64,000 nt of DNA from Gibbula magus. Lineage: Eukaryota; Mollusca; Gastropoda; Trochida; Trochidae. Position 1 is the stretch's first letter; each line of letters opens with the position of its first letter. The notes beneath the pieces were generated by a model that was given only the letters and a program-made list of their open reading frames with translations, made no database searches and had not been told where the DNA came from. The DNA lies in NCBI GenBank assembly GCA_936450465.1, contig OW388291.1, positions 80,737,436-80,801,435 on the forward strand. The letters are read 5' to 3'. Shown here in pieces: positions 35,680 through 49,299 of this stretch. The position numbers were made by a program, and so were the translations under genes.

Positions 35680-36790
35680 TACTGACAAATTGTAACTGAC
35701 TAGTACACCTAAAGACTATATAAATGAGTTAAACTCAATTTACTTGGAACTCAAAACCAGATAAAATTCAACGGAGAAATTTGACAAGAAGCTTTAGAAT
35801 GGTGGTTTGAGGATGGTAGATATAAATGTATTTATTTCTTCGCTTAAGCTAAGCATTCTTTAAAAAAAAAGCTTGAACAAGAAGTTAAAACAGTTATTTC
35901 CCACTAAATCTTCTTTTTAAAGTGGGCTCACATGTGCATTCTTACAGACCTTGTAAAATATATAACCAATATTGGCATGATCTGATACTCACTTGGAGTA
36001 ATTACTATCACTCACACTTAACTGACGCAAGAGATATCAGTGCTGTTTTGGCTGAACCTACATATATGGCTTAATTACCAATGTGCAGACTCAATACTTA
36101 TCATAGAAGACTGGTATATAGCGTAAGAGTTTTGTGTGATGAGAATGGATTCATGTCTTTTGCTGATCTGTAAAGAAAATTCACTCCGAGGGGAACATAT
36201 TTACATTATTACCGTGTTCTTAGCAACCCGACACAATGGGAAAATGTGATAGAAAATTCTGACTCCATCTGTCTTTATGATCTTAACATCAATACTTTCT
36301 TAGTGGATTGGATCAAAACCGTGAAGGGCTCTCGAAAGATTTATATGACAAACTTATGCAAAATGGCAGCATATGCTCTTAGCTGATTTAAACCGGAAAG
36401 AGATTTAGTCTTCCTAGACAATGCTGCAGAGATATTATGTTACAAGATTTTCAATATAAATGTTTGCATCGTATTATATATACCAAACACGAATTGACTA
36501 AACTGAAATTAATTGGCAACAGTATTGCAATAGATGCAATCTTAAAGATGAATCTACAGTACATGTATATTTTGAATGTCCGCTGGGGATTCCTTTCTTG
36601 GCTGATGTTGGTGTTTGATGAGTTCATTTTAAGAACGCATTCGTTCACGTCGTTTTAAATGGTCTTGTATTTTCTGGCAAGGATTATATTTCTACTTCTC
36701 AACGTTGTAATTGTCTTGTGAGTGAGCTTGAGCGAGGGCACGACTGACTGGACGTCGTATTCATGAACGTCTACATGTTTGAAAGTTCAT
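35680..36790 (+). mobile_element. Decayed LINE ORF2 3' end
   Basis: Broken plus-strand frames carry phrases typical of LINE ORF2 C-termini: TYLHYYRVLSNPTQWEN at about 36200, then DFQYKCLHRIIYTKHELTKL from 36442. The second phrase matches the usual WQYKILHRILxTNKxLxK region. Multiple stops and frame shifts are present. The clade differs from the LINE at 28930-30480. Confidence 0.5.
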
Positions 36791-37550
36791 TCTCATAACA
36801 AGCATGGCTTCCTGTTCATAATTTGGAGATACAAATGTTTTCTAGACTCGTAACCACTGGTATCACTTGACGAAATGACAGGTAAATGTTGCTTGAATTG
36901 ACTCCTGGAACTGCCTCTATACGTTCTGTTCATAAACCTTTACACTCTTTCTATATTTTCTTTGTTTCCTTACATTTTCTTTTGTTGATATTTCTGAACT
37001 CGGTATGTATTATCTCTTTCTTCTTTGTCTCCCATTAGCTATGTATGTTTCACCACTTTTGTCTCTCCTCCATCAAATATACTTCAGCATTGTTATCTTT
37101 CTGTCTTTCTCATTTCTAATATGTTTTTTTTATTTCAAGCTGTGCCTTTTTCTTAGCCAGAAAAAACATGAGTTGATACTTTTGAAATGTACGTCATAAT
37201 TACCATTTTGGTGATGAATACTGGTCCAAAGAGTATTGAAAAAGTACACCCTTACAACTTACTTGTTAAAAAAACACACTAGTTTTTCAGTCATCACAAA
37301 TTACCAATTCACCCAATTATATATCAGTACAAAACCTACTTTAAAACTTTTCAAGTCATTGTCAGTAATTTGTTCAACAATAAACAAAACTTAGACATGT
37401 TGTTTCTTTTGACTGATAATGTTCAGGGGAATTATTTTAAAAGAAAGTGCCGCGACACCACTGCAACGAGTGAAACTTGATCGATCTTTCGTAGCTTCAA
37501 TAAGTGCTCCCTGATTTATTTCCTGCAATGACTTCTCCCGGCTGCTGCTA

Positions 37551-37569
37551 GCACTTCCGGATTGGTACG
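37551..37569 (+). promoter_or_regulatory. ETS-type motif next to the PPP1R21 start codon
   Basis: ACTTCCGG at 37553-37560 (reverse CCGGAAGT) is a consensus ETS/GABP site. It is followed at once by ATTGG, a reverse CCAAT box. Both lie within 20 bases of the ATG. Such sites are common in TATA-less housekeeping promoters, which suits this gene. The transcription start cannot be seen, so the role is inference. Confidence 0.35.
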
Positions 37570-40500
37570 ATGGCCGATCTGAACGCCAAGTATCAGAAGT
37601 TGGTGGCCGAATACTCGAAGGTATGGACACCATTAATCCTAAATGACAATTGCTACCATCAATATAAACTTCGTTTTCGTGAAGCTGGTATTAGTTACAT
37701 ATTTCCGACTGCATCCGCGTTATAATCAACCAAGAAACTTGACCCATCCAACTCTGCACACGCCCCCAACACAACAGTCTCTTCAACTTCTTCAAATATC
37801 GAGAGATTAGATAAACTAGTTTTCACAACAATATTTTTTTTAATGTGGGTCCGTTGCGGTTGTCAAACCATGACAAAAGCAAACTAATGTCAAACTTTCA
37901 TTTGGTTCAGAAGGGGTTAAAAGTAACCATTACTGATGTAAAAATAACAATAACATTTTTACATTTATAACGTCGATTAATGATGAAATGAATCTATTTA
38001 TTTCCAGCTAAAATCTCATTACCCAGTGTTGAAAAAGGCATATATTGATGAACAGGCTGAAACAGAGAAGTTGAGAGTAAGTTTCATTCATTGTGAACTT
38101 TACAATGTCAATATATATAATATCATTTTGATCTCTCATTTGCTTTTAAAGTCAGTGTAGCTAGACAAATAACCGTACAAATATTGTCAATGGGAGCGTA
38201 AGGATGTTGCCTGAATTCTGAAAGATTGCAGATATCTGAATAAAAACTTCACATATCATGAATTAACAGGATTAAGGAACCTGCTCCAAAGGAAATGCAG
38301 TCTAGCTCCCCCAGATAAATACTAAACATCTGAACATAACTTCTCATAATTTGATGCTTCATTTGTTTAAACTTTTTACAAAAATAATAATTTTACACTT
38401 ATACCTCTTACCTGATGATTACATTTTTTAGAATCAAGAATGCAAAAGAAATATTGATATTTTTTTTTACCATATGTCTCAAGTGTTGTCATGTTATCAA
38501 TATCTATCATCATCAGCTGACGGTGAAGGAAAGAGATCAATCAATCCGAAAACTTGAACAGGAAGTTGACAGTCTTGTGTTTCGCAACCAACAACTTTCC
38601 AAACGAGTTGAGTTTTTACAAGAAGACCTTGAGCAAATTGGATCCAGCAAGAAAAAACACAAGGTATTGCAATCTTCTAATTTTTAACTTGAATGTGTTA
38701 CATGCATATGTATGCTCATACAAATTGCTCCAGTCTTATTTATCAAATATTAATCAAAGAAACATAATTGATTTGATTAGGTCTAATATCAATTACAAAA
38801 GCAAGGATAATCAGCTTCTTTCCTAAAGAATGATTTTAGATGCTGCAGTTTATAATGTTGATATTCTTTCCAACAATTTTTTGTGTTTGTCTTATTGATT
38901 TCATTGCCAAGTGCATTGACAGACAGCTGTACATTTTGAGGAAAGGCAAAACCACTAATACATTTCAGGGTAAGGGTAATGACACAGTAGCCCAAGATGC
39001 AGGGAGAGGTGCTAGTGTGTTCAGTGAAGAACTTGAGAGCAAGATAGAAGAGAATGCTCGACTACACAAACAGGTTTGTAATAAGATACTAGGAAAAAGA
39101 ATGATCTGTCAACAAACACTTGTAATTAGTTCAAATATGTTTTGTGTTGGAATACTTTACAACATTAGGAGTCATTTGCCCATTTGTAAGTACATGTACT
39201 TAAAACCTAATCAGCTGGTTTCAATACAAAAATGAAAATTTTACTATAGTGCAAATCAAAAACAAAGAAGTTAATTGATAAAATTATTAAAGATTTTGTC
39301 TTAGCTGGTGTATGGGGGATAGTGTAGTGTTTATTAAATTCAGCATTGGATCAAAAGGTTAATGGTTCAAATCTCCCTGGGGCATAGAGAAATGTTATAT
39401 GTGCAGTAAGGTTTAATGGTTCCTTGGTTAAAAACCATGCTTGCAGCAATACATAGCATAGCCACAATCTTGTTGCAACCTTCTCCCAGTAATAATACTA
39501 CCTGCCATGATATAAATGATATATATTTTTGAAAGTGTTGTGAAATCCTTAATCACCTCACCTCACAGCATTCGCAGAGTTACAGGTCCTTGGTCAGATA
39601 TATATTTGCCCTCTAAATCAGTTTGTGCCAATAAGCAACAGACCTCATTGAAGCTTCAACTAATGCCAATGGAAATTGTTTGTATGGTTTTTTTTTTAAC
39701 CTTTTATTCATGCCCCTGTTACAGGATTAGGAACTTCATGGCATGGAAATGCAGTCGACTGGCATGCAAAAATATCAATACAGTGTTGCGAAAGCTTATT
39801 TCAAGTACTAAGTAAAATATGGAAATAGTTATTAAAAACATTATAGTTATTATCCTGGAACAATAGGTTCACATTCATATTCCCCGATGCAGTAATTATC
39901 TCTCTGATAGCCCCAAACACTTGTGAGCGCCGCTTGTATATGCCAGGTGTACGAGGTGAACCAACAGTATGAGGGCAAGGTGCAGGAGCTGGAGACGAGA
40001 CTACAGACCCTGGAGCGAGAGAGCGGCCAGCACGAAGAGGTGCTCAGTGTCACCAAACAGAAGAGCAAGACGCACATCGACAAACTGCAGGAGGAGAAGG
40101 CTATGCTTGAGGTTAATTGTTTATGCTTGTTGAGGAAATGTTGCTCAAAAATGTTACAAATATTCAATTCAAAAGATTAATTACCGGTAGATAAAGAATT
40201 TGACAAACAAAACAAATTTGAAATTACATGCAACACGTGATCTATCTTGAATGTTTTTTATTGTCGCATGAAGGAAATATTTAGAAATGACTTCAATTTC
40301 ATGTCACCTAAGGCCTTGTTCTAATATCAGTAACTAAGTTGTTGAAATGTGATGACATTTACTATTGGTTGAGGATGTGGTTTGAACAACAGCAATAAAC
40401 ATTAGGTTGGGTAGGTCACTTTAGTTTTAATGTGTGCAGGTGAAGCTACAGACCCTGGAGACCGAGATCAAGGAGTACAGAGCAAGGGCTGAGGGCGCGT

Positions 40501-42409
40501 AAGTAACTGAAATCATTGATAAATTCATGGCATTGACTTGATTGTATTTCCCTTTCAAAGGTAATGCACCTGTTCTTTGTAAACAGAAGATACAATCACA
40601 AATTTTTTGGCTAAATGTGTTCCCAAGACGTTTATCATTGTCCATTTTGTATTGCTGTTGTGATTTTCAAAAAAAAATTATTCATTAAGTTATAATGTTT
40701 TTTAATTTTGTTACAATTGTGTTTCATTGTTGCAAATGTAATGTACTGTGTTACAATTGTATCATAATGACAACATTGGCATTGTATTTCATTATGTTAA
40801 AATTGTATTACATTGAGTTACAATCATCCTCAATTTTGCTACATTTAGTTACAATGTTTTATAGAGAGGACAAACTGGAAGTACTACAGCGGCATCTGCA
40901 GGGCAAGCTGGACACTGCCACCAAGATCATCACCGACAAACTGCCTTTTATTGATACCAGTAAGTGTACTGTATGGGCCTACATGTTTTCAGGATTTTTT
41001 GTGAGGTTTGCTTTCAAGCCACAAAATGTCAATGATAGTTCTACGAGAATTAACTTTATGAAGATTGTATCAAATGAAAGTTTGCTTAATTACATATGAA
41101 AATATATACATAATTTGACACGTTTCACTGAATTTGACCATCATTTATATATTAGACTAACTCTTGTTTATATTTCATTGAGTCAATGATATAACAATAA
41201 TTACTTTTCTTTCATCATCTGCAGAGGACCATGACTTAAACAGCCTGAATCTGCCGACACATGACCGAAAGCATCAGCTACGAGCCCGTGAGCTAGTGAG
41301 TCAGTCCTCAAATCTTGTAGCAGAGCTAGTTCAGGGCCTGTCCAACTTCTACACGTACAGCGAGCAGCGCTCCAACATTTACCCAGCAGATGGGAAGTCG
41401 GAACCTCTCAGTCCCATCAACTCACAGGTACACTGTCCAGGGCTGTCTTGATTCTTCCATAGTTAAGGCCACCCTTCGCTGACTTTTATTTGTTTCGTTT
41501 GATGCTAAGATTATGTCCACCTTTGAATTGTTATATTTCCAATGTTGCCCTTTGTCAGCTGTTATACTTACAGTCAGAATTTACCAATTTGTTCCTGTAG
41601 AATTGCACCAGAAACAATGTTTTATTTTGCTGTATACATATCATATTATTTGCTCCATTTATAATTGTCAAACAATGTATGTATGTATTGCTTGTCAACA
41701 AGATAAAAATGTCATTCTTTTGTACAAACAAGGGAGATAACTCTTGCTTGATGAGATATCTTCTTGATGTTCATGATGATGTATGTATTCTCATTAAATG
41801 TTTTGTTTAAGGCCCTCAAAATTTTTATTCATTTGTTTATCAAGAATGTAGATATGGATTTGTTCAATTCTTATCATTTGCGTCCAGAGATAGTAGAAAT
41901 TTGTAGCTATGTAGTAAGTAAATGACTAATTCAGTTCTTGATTATAAGAGTATTGTACATGTACTATCATAACCAATTCTTACAGAAATAAACTGAACTT
42001 TTTATTTTGAAATGGAAAGTTGAATTCCTTAATTTCTTTTCTTCTCCAGTATTGTAAATATCTCCATGAAAACCTTGCCTATCTACGCCCCGTAGAACAG
42101 TCTCTACGACATTTCTCCGATTCTCTCAAAGAAGACGCTCTCACAACACTTGTAAGTAAAGCTTTTAGTGACTCTTAAAGATCAGTTCTTTACTCCTATG
42201 CTACTACAAAAGTTTGTGGAAACCATATTACCATACATAAATAAAATATTCTATTATATTCTATCTTTCCAGGAGACCGCAACAGATTTGCAGGGATTTT
42301 CAAAAACGTTCGTCACGATGGTTGCTTACATGAACAAATTGTTGCCTTATCAACTAGCAAGGTTTGCAACATTCTTCCCTTTGCTAAAGAGTGATCTCTC
42401 AGTATATAA

Positions 42410-42480
<71 letters not shown>

Positions 42481-45400
42481 TATTGTAACTAGTATTTTTC
42501 AAATAAGACACGTTTAGATTGTTTGATTACAGAAGTTTTGTTTTCATGTTAGTCATTGTCTGGAATATAAAATTGGTTGCAGTTTTACAGAAAAGTAAGT
42601 GATTATTTTTTGTAATACATCCTTTTTGCCACATTTGACTGTCAGCCTGTGACACTGAACTGAAAATATGTTATGGATTGTTGAGGCCTGCTCCTTTCAA
42701 TAAGTGAAGTGTGTTCTGAACATAGGTACATGTGTGAAGTGAAAGGAGTGGCTCCGAACACTGTTTTTGGTGTGCGTAACATTCCCTCAAAATAGGTGTT
42801 GCATGCTGCACAGCATGGAACATGATTCGCACACCAAGAACAGTGTTTGGAGTCTATACTTAGTGCTTATACACGACTGACCAACTGCAAGAGTATCTTC
42901 AGACTAAACAGCTGTATTCTTCTGTTTTCAGTATAGAAGAAGAATGTGCTGTATCTTCCTGTACATCCACGCTAGCGGCCAAAAATATGGAGCTCTACAA
43001 GTCCCTGAAGAGACTCACAGCTTCCTTCAATAAGATCAAGTCTTACCTCACCCTCCTAGCAGCTCAAAGTTAGTACAGATATAGATCAATGCAAAGAACA
43101 TTTTTTTACACTATTTCCTGAGAATTGGTTTGGCAGTTAGTTCTCAGTACAAATAGATCTCCTGTCTGGTGTCCATGCTTTTAAATAAGATTGAATTATT
43201 ACTTTTGAAAATGTTCTTGCCTATTGCTATGTATATAGATTGCATTTCAGGTACATAGGAGCTTTTATTACCCATATGGTTGAAAATAACCGAGTTAAAT
43301 TTCTTTTGATATGAGCACATGTGCACATATCACATTTGCCTACCAACGATTGTTTCACCGCGGCTTCCCGTATTACGTCGCCTGTGACGTCATAAAACGA
43401 TTGTTCGTGACATCACTATAGCTTGTCGTCGCAAGGGAAGTGGGCCGTTTCCTGACTATTTTAACACAAATCAAAGGAAATAAAATAATGAATATTACAC
43501 TCGAAAGTGTGCCATATGATTTTTTACGAAACTCGTGAAAATTTATGTATAAACCTCGCTCTCGCTCGGTCAATACAAAACTTCACACTCGTTTCGTAAA
43601 AGTCATATGACACACTTCCTCGGGTAATAATCTCTGTATATGGGACCTATTTGACTGTTCATGTATTTATAATTCTTCAAATGGATCTCTGGATTATGAT
43701 CATGAAATAGGTCATTGATGGTATTGCGGGGAGTATTGTTTAAGTGAACAGAATAATTTTTTATTTGCTGGATATTCTTTACACGTGAGTGATGTATATT
43801 TCAGGTGAGAAAGGACGAGTCCAGCATCCACAGACGAACTACGCTTCTGTCTTCACTCGCCTGTGTAAAGCTGTCAACGATATGCATGAAGCTGTCAAAG
43901 GTTTCTTCATTTTACTTTCCCTTCAGTTAGACACCTGATTGCAGGGATCATTTTATTTGTTTATGAAATGCATCATGGCATTTAAAGGAAATTGTGAAAT
44001 AAATTTACTTCAAAAGTTTGATCTCCTATCAAAGTATTTTTTTATATTTGTAGTTTTACCACAAACGTATGGCAAGTTGAACCACTGTTATTCTTTGCTC
44101 TTCCTTCTTCTTGCTAGAGGTGTCGAAGCACTACAACTCCAAAGTGTCTCTGGAACATCAACTACCTACAGCCACACAGAAACTAAAGACCACAGATGAG
44201 TGTGTTGTTGCCTCCCTTGTCTCTCTTGTTACAAATACTGGAAAAGTAAGTTTCTCTCTCTCTCAATTGGTTTAGTTTTGATCACTTTTCTTTTGCCCTT
44301 TTACTCCTTCTATCTTTCTGTTGATGTAAGTGAATGAGTTTTTATATATGTTAAGAGTATATATCTACAAATAGAAAACATGGGCATCTGAAATTCACAA
44401 AAGGTTTTATTGGTCAAGATAAAGAGTTTTTTAAATGGTTCAATAAATTTTCGATACGTTTAGAGCCATTTTTCCAAAAAATATTAATGAACTTAGATAT
44501 GATAGAGCTTAGATATAATAGATAATGTTATGATAACTTCTTTCAGTGATAATGTGTCGTCAATAACCGTGGTTGAAGTAATCAATCTTTAACATGAAAT
44601 TAATGTATGAGGAGTGTTGCATGTTTTCTATCTCGATAGTTGATAATTAATGTTTCATGGGTACAGATAGCAACATTTATGTCTGGGAACCTGGACTTCT
44701 TCGGTGTGACAGCAGGATACAGAACACGTGGTAGCAGTATCGGGACGGACACCTCTACAGACGATCCCCGCTCTCATCCGGCTGTTGTACAGTTCAGACA
44801 GAGGGCCTCAAACTTCATTTCTTCTATATCCAGGGTAAGGAAATGGTTGGCGGATGTTTTTTAAAAATGTTTTCAGTTTATTTCTACAATGGGGACAAAG
44901 AGGAAGTTGTCTTCTTTTCTCTTGATGTGATTTCGAAATTCATATAAAATATCAAATATATTTTGTTTGCTAAATATTCCAAATAAAGGTTTGCATGTAC
45001 CGGGTAGATAATTCTATGGTTTTAGAATTCTAATGTCTTTCTTTATTAGAAACTTACATTCAGTGAATGAATTAAACGTTTGTTTTCTCTCTCCAGTCCT
45101 GTCCTGATACAGTACCTCATCGGGTAGCAGTACAGAATAGGAAAACTCTCCTCAGTTCAGCAGAAAGTAAACAAGGCCTGTCACAGCAGGTAACACTGTC
45201 ATCTCCCGAACTGATGTTTACAATAATACTAATTGTTTTTCTCAAAACAATGTTCTCATATCCTCATTGGTAGTGACAACACATTATATTGAATATTCAT
45301 TTTACACATCTCCGTTAACGGCTGTGATATTGCCGAAGTTGCGTTATGCAATAACACATTTTACACAGTGGCAATAAAAAAAATGTGATACACTGTGCCA

Positions 45401-48400
45401 ATAGAGGTTTCAACTTATCGTTAGGCCAGTGACAATAAGGTTAGATATGACTCTAATGGATATTGCGCCCTGTGTGTGTCCAGGTGTCCGTGTTCCAGCA
45501 GAGGTGCAGTAAGCTGGAGCAGGAGAAGGAGCACTGGATGTTGGAGCTCCAGCTCCTTAAGATCAAGTACGAGAACGAGCTCCAGGTAGGTACACCTCAC
45601 ACTCTTCTTCATACACAAGCTTTAGATTCCTCTATACCTAGATAGCTCTTACCTCTAAAATATTAGTCTCAGTGTATGGTCTTTATCTGTGATAGAACTT
45701 GATTCAACAGCTTTACGGTTAATGTTTTATCTGCCGTATCAATTAGCAAAATTAGTATGATTAGCCGATTTCCATGAATCTGAGTAACCCAGGGAATAAT
45801 CCAGGAGGTGGTACTGATCATTGATAGAGTATCCTGAACCCATAGGTAAAGGATCAATGGAAATAACAGAAATACAACCGACTTTCATCTTCTCACCCTC
45901 GGTGTACTGTTTGTGATTATAATGGAACATCAAGCAAGGTCACATTTACGTTTTTGCCATCTATTGAAATACTAGAGCCAAGAGAGCTGAAAATTGTTTC
46001 TGTTGATTCTTATTTTTGGAAATTTAAAATAAATGTACAATTGAAAATAAGAGGTTGTTGTATTTACTTTGATCAAAGTCATATATGTTTGTAATGTGCT
46101 CTATTACTGCATCTTTAAATTTCCTATTATGCTTTTGTGAAACTGACAAGTACCTATTCAGAAGATTTGAATACGAAAAAAATTATTGATACTGTTCTGC
46201 ACAGAAAACGAAGAACCTGGAGAAGGACCTGACCTTGTTGCGGAACAGTGATAAGATCGGATCTATAGAAGACAATATTGACGTTCAGGTTCAGGCTCCC
46301 CGCAGTGCCAGTCTCAGCTCCAGCCCAGGAGTTCAGACTAACATGGTCAGTGTAAAGACCTTGGATAGAGTTCTCAAAGCAATGAAAATGCTTTTTTCAA
46401 TAATGATTATGTAATTATTATTTATAAAGAGTGATTTTAAGTGTTAATTGTTATCCCCCGCCACAAAGTGGAAGGGGGATATAGGTTTGAGCTCCGTCCG
46501 TCCGTGTGTCCGTCCGAGATAAAGGGGACAACTTTTCTCAGAAACTGTTTAAGATAGGATAACCAAATTTGGTGTGTGGCTTGAGGGCATAAATACCTTG
46601 GAGTTCAAAAATGAGAAGTGTGCATATATTTTTTCAGGAGTTATTGCCCTTGTTCCGTATTTTTGGACTTTGTTCATAGTTACTCCAAAGGGGACAGATT
46701 TTCTCAGGAACTAATTAAGATAGGATAACCAAATTTGGTGTGTGGCTTGAGGGTATACCTGGATGAAGTTCGAAAATAAGAAGCGGGTGATTTTTTTTTT
46801 CGGAGTTATTGCCCTTGTTCCGTTTTTCGACTCTGTTCAAGGTATCTTCAAAGAGGATAGCTTTTCTCAGAAACTGTTTAAAATCAAATCAGTTGTGTGG
46901 CTTGAGGGTATCAATATCTTGATGGAATGAAAATGAGAAGTGCACAATTATTTCTTCTCAAATTATTGCCCTTGTTCCGATTTCTTGGGTCTGGCGGGGG
47001 ATGTTGATGACTATGTCTTCTTGTTTGTTTTGAATTTCCTTTTTAGCTCATCTGGCCTGAAAGGCCCGATGGGCTTATGGCATGGCATGGTGTCCGGCGT
47101 CCGTCCATCCGTCCATCTGTCCATCCGTCCGTCCGTCCATCCGTAAACTTTTCGCTTTTTCGACTTCTTCTCCAGAACCAATGACTCCACAGAGCTGAAA
47201 TTTTATGTGCAGACTCCTTGGCCAATGGGGATTCTAAATTGTAGATTTCGTGACCCCATGACCCCAAATGGGGTCACAGGGGTCACATCCTTAAAAACCT
47301 ATTTTCATCTTCTTCTCCAGTTCCAAAAGGTCTAGAGAGCTGAAAAGTTGTGTGCAGACTCCTTGGCCAATGGGGATTCTAAATTGTAGATTTTGTGACC
47401 CCATGACCCCAAATGGGGTCACAGGGGTCACCTCCTTAAAAACCTATTTTCATCTTCTTCTCCAGTTCCAAAAGGTCTAGAGAGCTGAAAAGTTGTGTGC
47501 ATACTCCTTGGCCAATGGGGATTCTAAATTGTAGATTTCGTGACCCCATGACCCCAAATGGGGTCACAGGGGTCACATCCTTAAAAACCTATTTTCATCT
47601 TCTTCTCCAGTTCCAAAAGGTCTAGAGAGCTGAAAAGTTGTGTGCATACTCCTTGGCCAATGGGGATTCTAAATTGTAGATTTCGTGACCCTGTGACCCC
47701 ATTTGGGGTCAATGGGGTCACATCCTTAAAAACCTATTTTCATCTTCTTCTCCAGTTCCAAAAGGTCTAGAGAGCTGAAAAGTTGTTTGCAGACTCCTTG
47801 GCTAATGGGGATTCTAAGTTGTAGATTTCGTGACCCCATGACCCCAAATGGGGTCACAGGGGTCACATCCTTAAAAACCTTTTTTCATCATCTCCAGTTC
47901 CAAAAGGTCTAGAGAGCTGAAAAGTTGTGTGCAGACTCCTTGGCTAATGGGGATTCTAAATTGTAGATTTCGTGACCCCATGACCCCAAATGGGGTCATG
48001 CTCTAAAACCAATTTTATTTTGCTTGTTCACAATGTATTACTTCAGATAACTTAGATATTTAACCTTAGATAATAAATCAATACAATCCTGATGAGCTAC
48101 AGAGCCCATGGCTCTATTTTTTACATTATATGAACAATGTGGACAAAGTCAGTGTCACTTTTCATTAATTAACACCATGTTACATCTAGTTGGGGAAAAT
48201 AGAGAGTGAGATGGCTGCATCAAGGGATATTGACAGTCGAGAACAGCTCATTAAGGATCACTTTGGGAAGCGGATTAACGAGCTGACACTAGAACTCCAA
48301 CAGGCAGACAGTAAAGCCGTTAACTTCCACGCAGAAGTACGAGCCCTCCACAAACAGCTTCTCCTGTCAGTGAAGACCAAGGCCAACTCGCAGGATGAAC

Positions 48401-49299
48401 TCAAGGATGCAAACCAGTCCCTGGCTCAACTCAAGGTAAAGTGTGATCAGAGATGTTAGATATTACCTCCAATGAGTTAATATGTTAGTGTTGATCATGA
48501 TAGGTAAGGTGAGAGAATATAATGTGATGCTCCAATATCCAAAACAAAATTTGCCACCTGCCTCTAATAAACACATCAAGTTGCAGGAAAATAAGAAATG
48601 TTTAAGGTTTAATCACTTAAACACATTTAAAAAAGTTTCTTTATATGTGTTGGCGTTTTTATGTGATTGTTGTCTTTTGTAAATAGATTGTTAGCTCAAC
48701 TCGTGGTAATAAGAGATTTTAAGTATTTGTTGATATTGTAGGTTATAAAAATTTCATAAATTTTATCAATTAATATGAATGTTCCTAATGCAGTACTAAA
48801 ATTTGAGAAAAAACACAAAAATAAACAATGCTCTGAAGCTTGTTATTTATGATGGCAGGACGAGCTGCAGACAACGTCGCGAAGCTACGAGGGCCAGCTG
48901 AGTATGATGAGTGATCACCTCGCCGGCATGAATGAGAAACTAGCACAGCAAAAGGATGAAATCGATGAACTGAAAATCCAACTGCAAAACTCATCTTCTA
49001 AGGTATTGAGGTCTTTTTGTCATGATGAACTCGCTTACCTGAATTTTGTTAATGTTCATATTATATTGCCAATTATTTATTCATAAAAATTTCACATTGG
49101 TCATCACAAAATGTTTTATTAATCTCAAAATAAAATCTACTATTGAATCAAACATGAAATTTTATGTTTTTTTAAATATTTAATATAAATTTCGTTATGC
49201 TCAAATTCATTAATTTATTTTTCAGTTTTTCTGCAGTTTTAAAACTGTCATTAAAATCCTTCATTTCATTCACAGGGTCACAAGAAATCCAAGAAATGA
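37570..49299 (+). CDS. PPP1R21: Protein phosphatase 1 regulatory subunit 21 (KLRAQ-motif protein), complete
   Basis: Twenty exons: 37570-37620, 38008-38076, 38517-38663, 38969-39073, 39947-40111, 40440-40498, 40865-40959, 41225-41427, 42050-42151, 42273-42361, 42932-43068, 43805-43900, 44118-44245, 44667-44834, 45097-45189, 45484-45585, 46205-46345, 48190-48435, 48859-49002, 49276-49299. All junctions are GT-AG, and total length is 787 codons plus TGA, close to the human protein (about 780). Recognition rests on the N-terminal coiled coil (KYQKLVAEYSKL, FRNQQLSKRVEFLQ), the central part (LLPYQLA, YASVFTRL), EKEHWMLELQLLKIK, and the C-terminal coiled coil (SMMSDHLAGMNEKLAQQKDE) ending in a basic tail, GHKKSKK. 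In vertebrates PPP1R21 is a subunit of the FERRY complex, a Rab5 effector linking mRNA to early endosomes. The same role is inferred here. The motif read KLRAQ in vertebrates is KLKSH here. Confidence 0.95.
39315..39440 (+). mobile_element. Possible tRNA-derived SINE fragment in PPP1R21 intron 4
   Basis: AAGGTTAATGGTTCAAATCTCC contains a B-box-like GGTTCAAATC at the position expected of a tRNA-like head. The A box is poor and the tail unclear. Confidence 0.25.
42414..42476. repeat. TA microsatellite, about 31 units
   Basis: A pure TA tract begins 53 bases after the end of PPP1R21 exon 10. Frames such as IYIYIYIY across it are artefacts. Confidence 0.95.
42751..42854. mobile_element. Hairpin element in PPP1R21 intron 10
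   Basis: GCTCCGAACACTGTTTTTGG pairs with CCAAGAACAGTGTTTGGAGTC, and TGTGCG pairs with CGCACA. The loop is about 50 bases. Confidence 0.55.
43507..43615. mobile_element. Hairpin element in PPP1R21 intron 11
   Basis: GTGTGCCATATGATTTTTTA pairs with AAAAGTCATATGACACAC, and CGAAACTCGTGAA pairs with TTCACACTCGTTTCG. The loop carries CTCGCTCTCGCTCGG. Confidence 0.55.
46453..47002. mobile_element. TIR element, ATCCCCCGC family, 550 bp
   Basis: It begins ATCCCCCGCC and ends GGCGGGGGAT. The interior has three diverged internal copies of the phrase AACCAAATTTGGTGTGTGGC and GTCCGTCCGTGTGTCC near the left end. The same family occurs at 59465-60033, with a related tail at 3907-3945. It lies in PPP1R21 intron 17. 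Confidence 0.65.
47041..48010. repeat. Dispersed repeat with 145-bp internal tandem copies
   Basis: The head reads AGCTCATCTGGCCTGAAAGG, CCCGATGGGC and a CCGTCCGT run. Five to six tandem units follow: TTCCAAAAGG recurs at 47321, 47466, 47611, 47756 and 47898. Each unit contains the acceptor-like CATCTTCTTCTCCAG, AATGGGGATTCTAAATTGTAG, and the near-palindrome TGACCCCAAATGGGGTCA. Single or partial copies are scattered elsewhere in the window. Confidence 0.85.
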
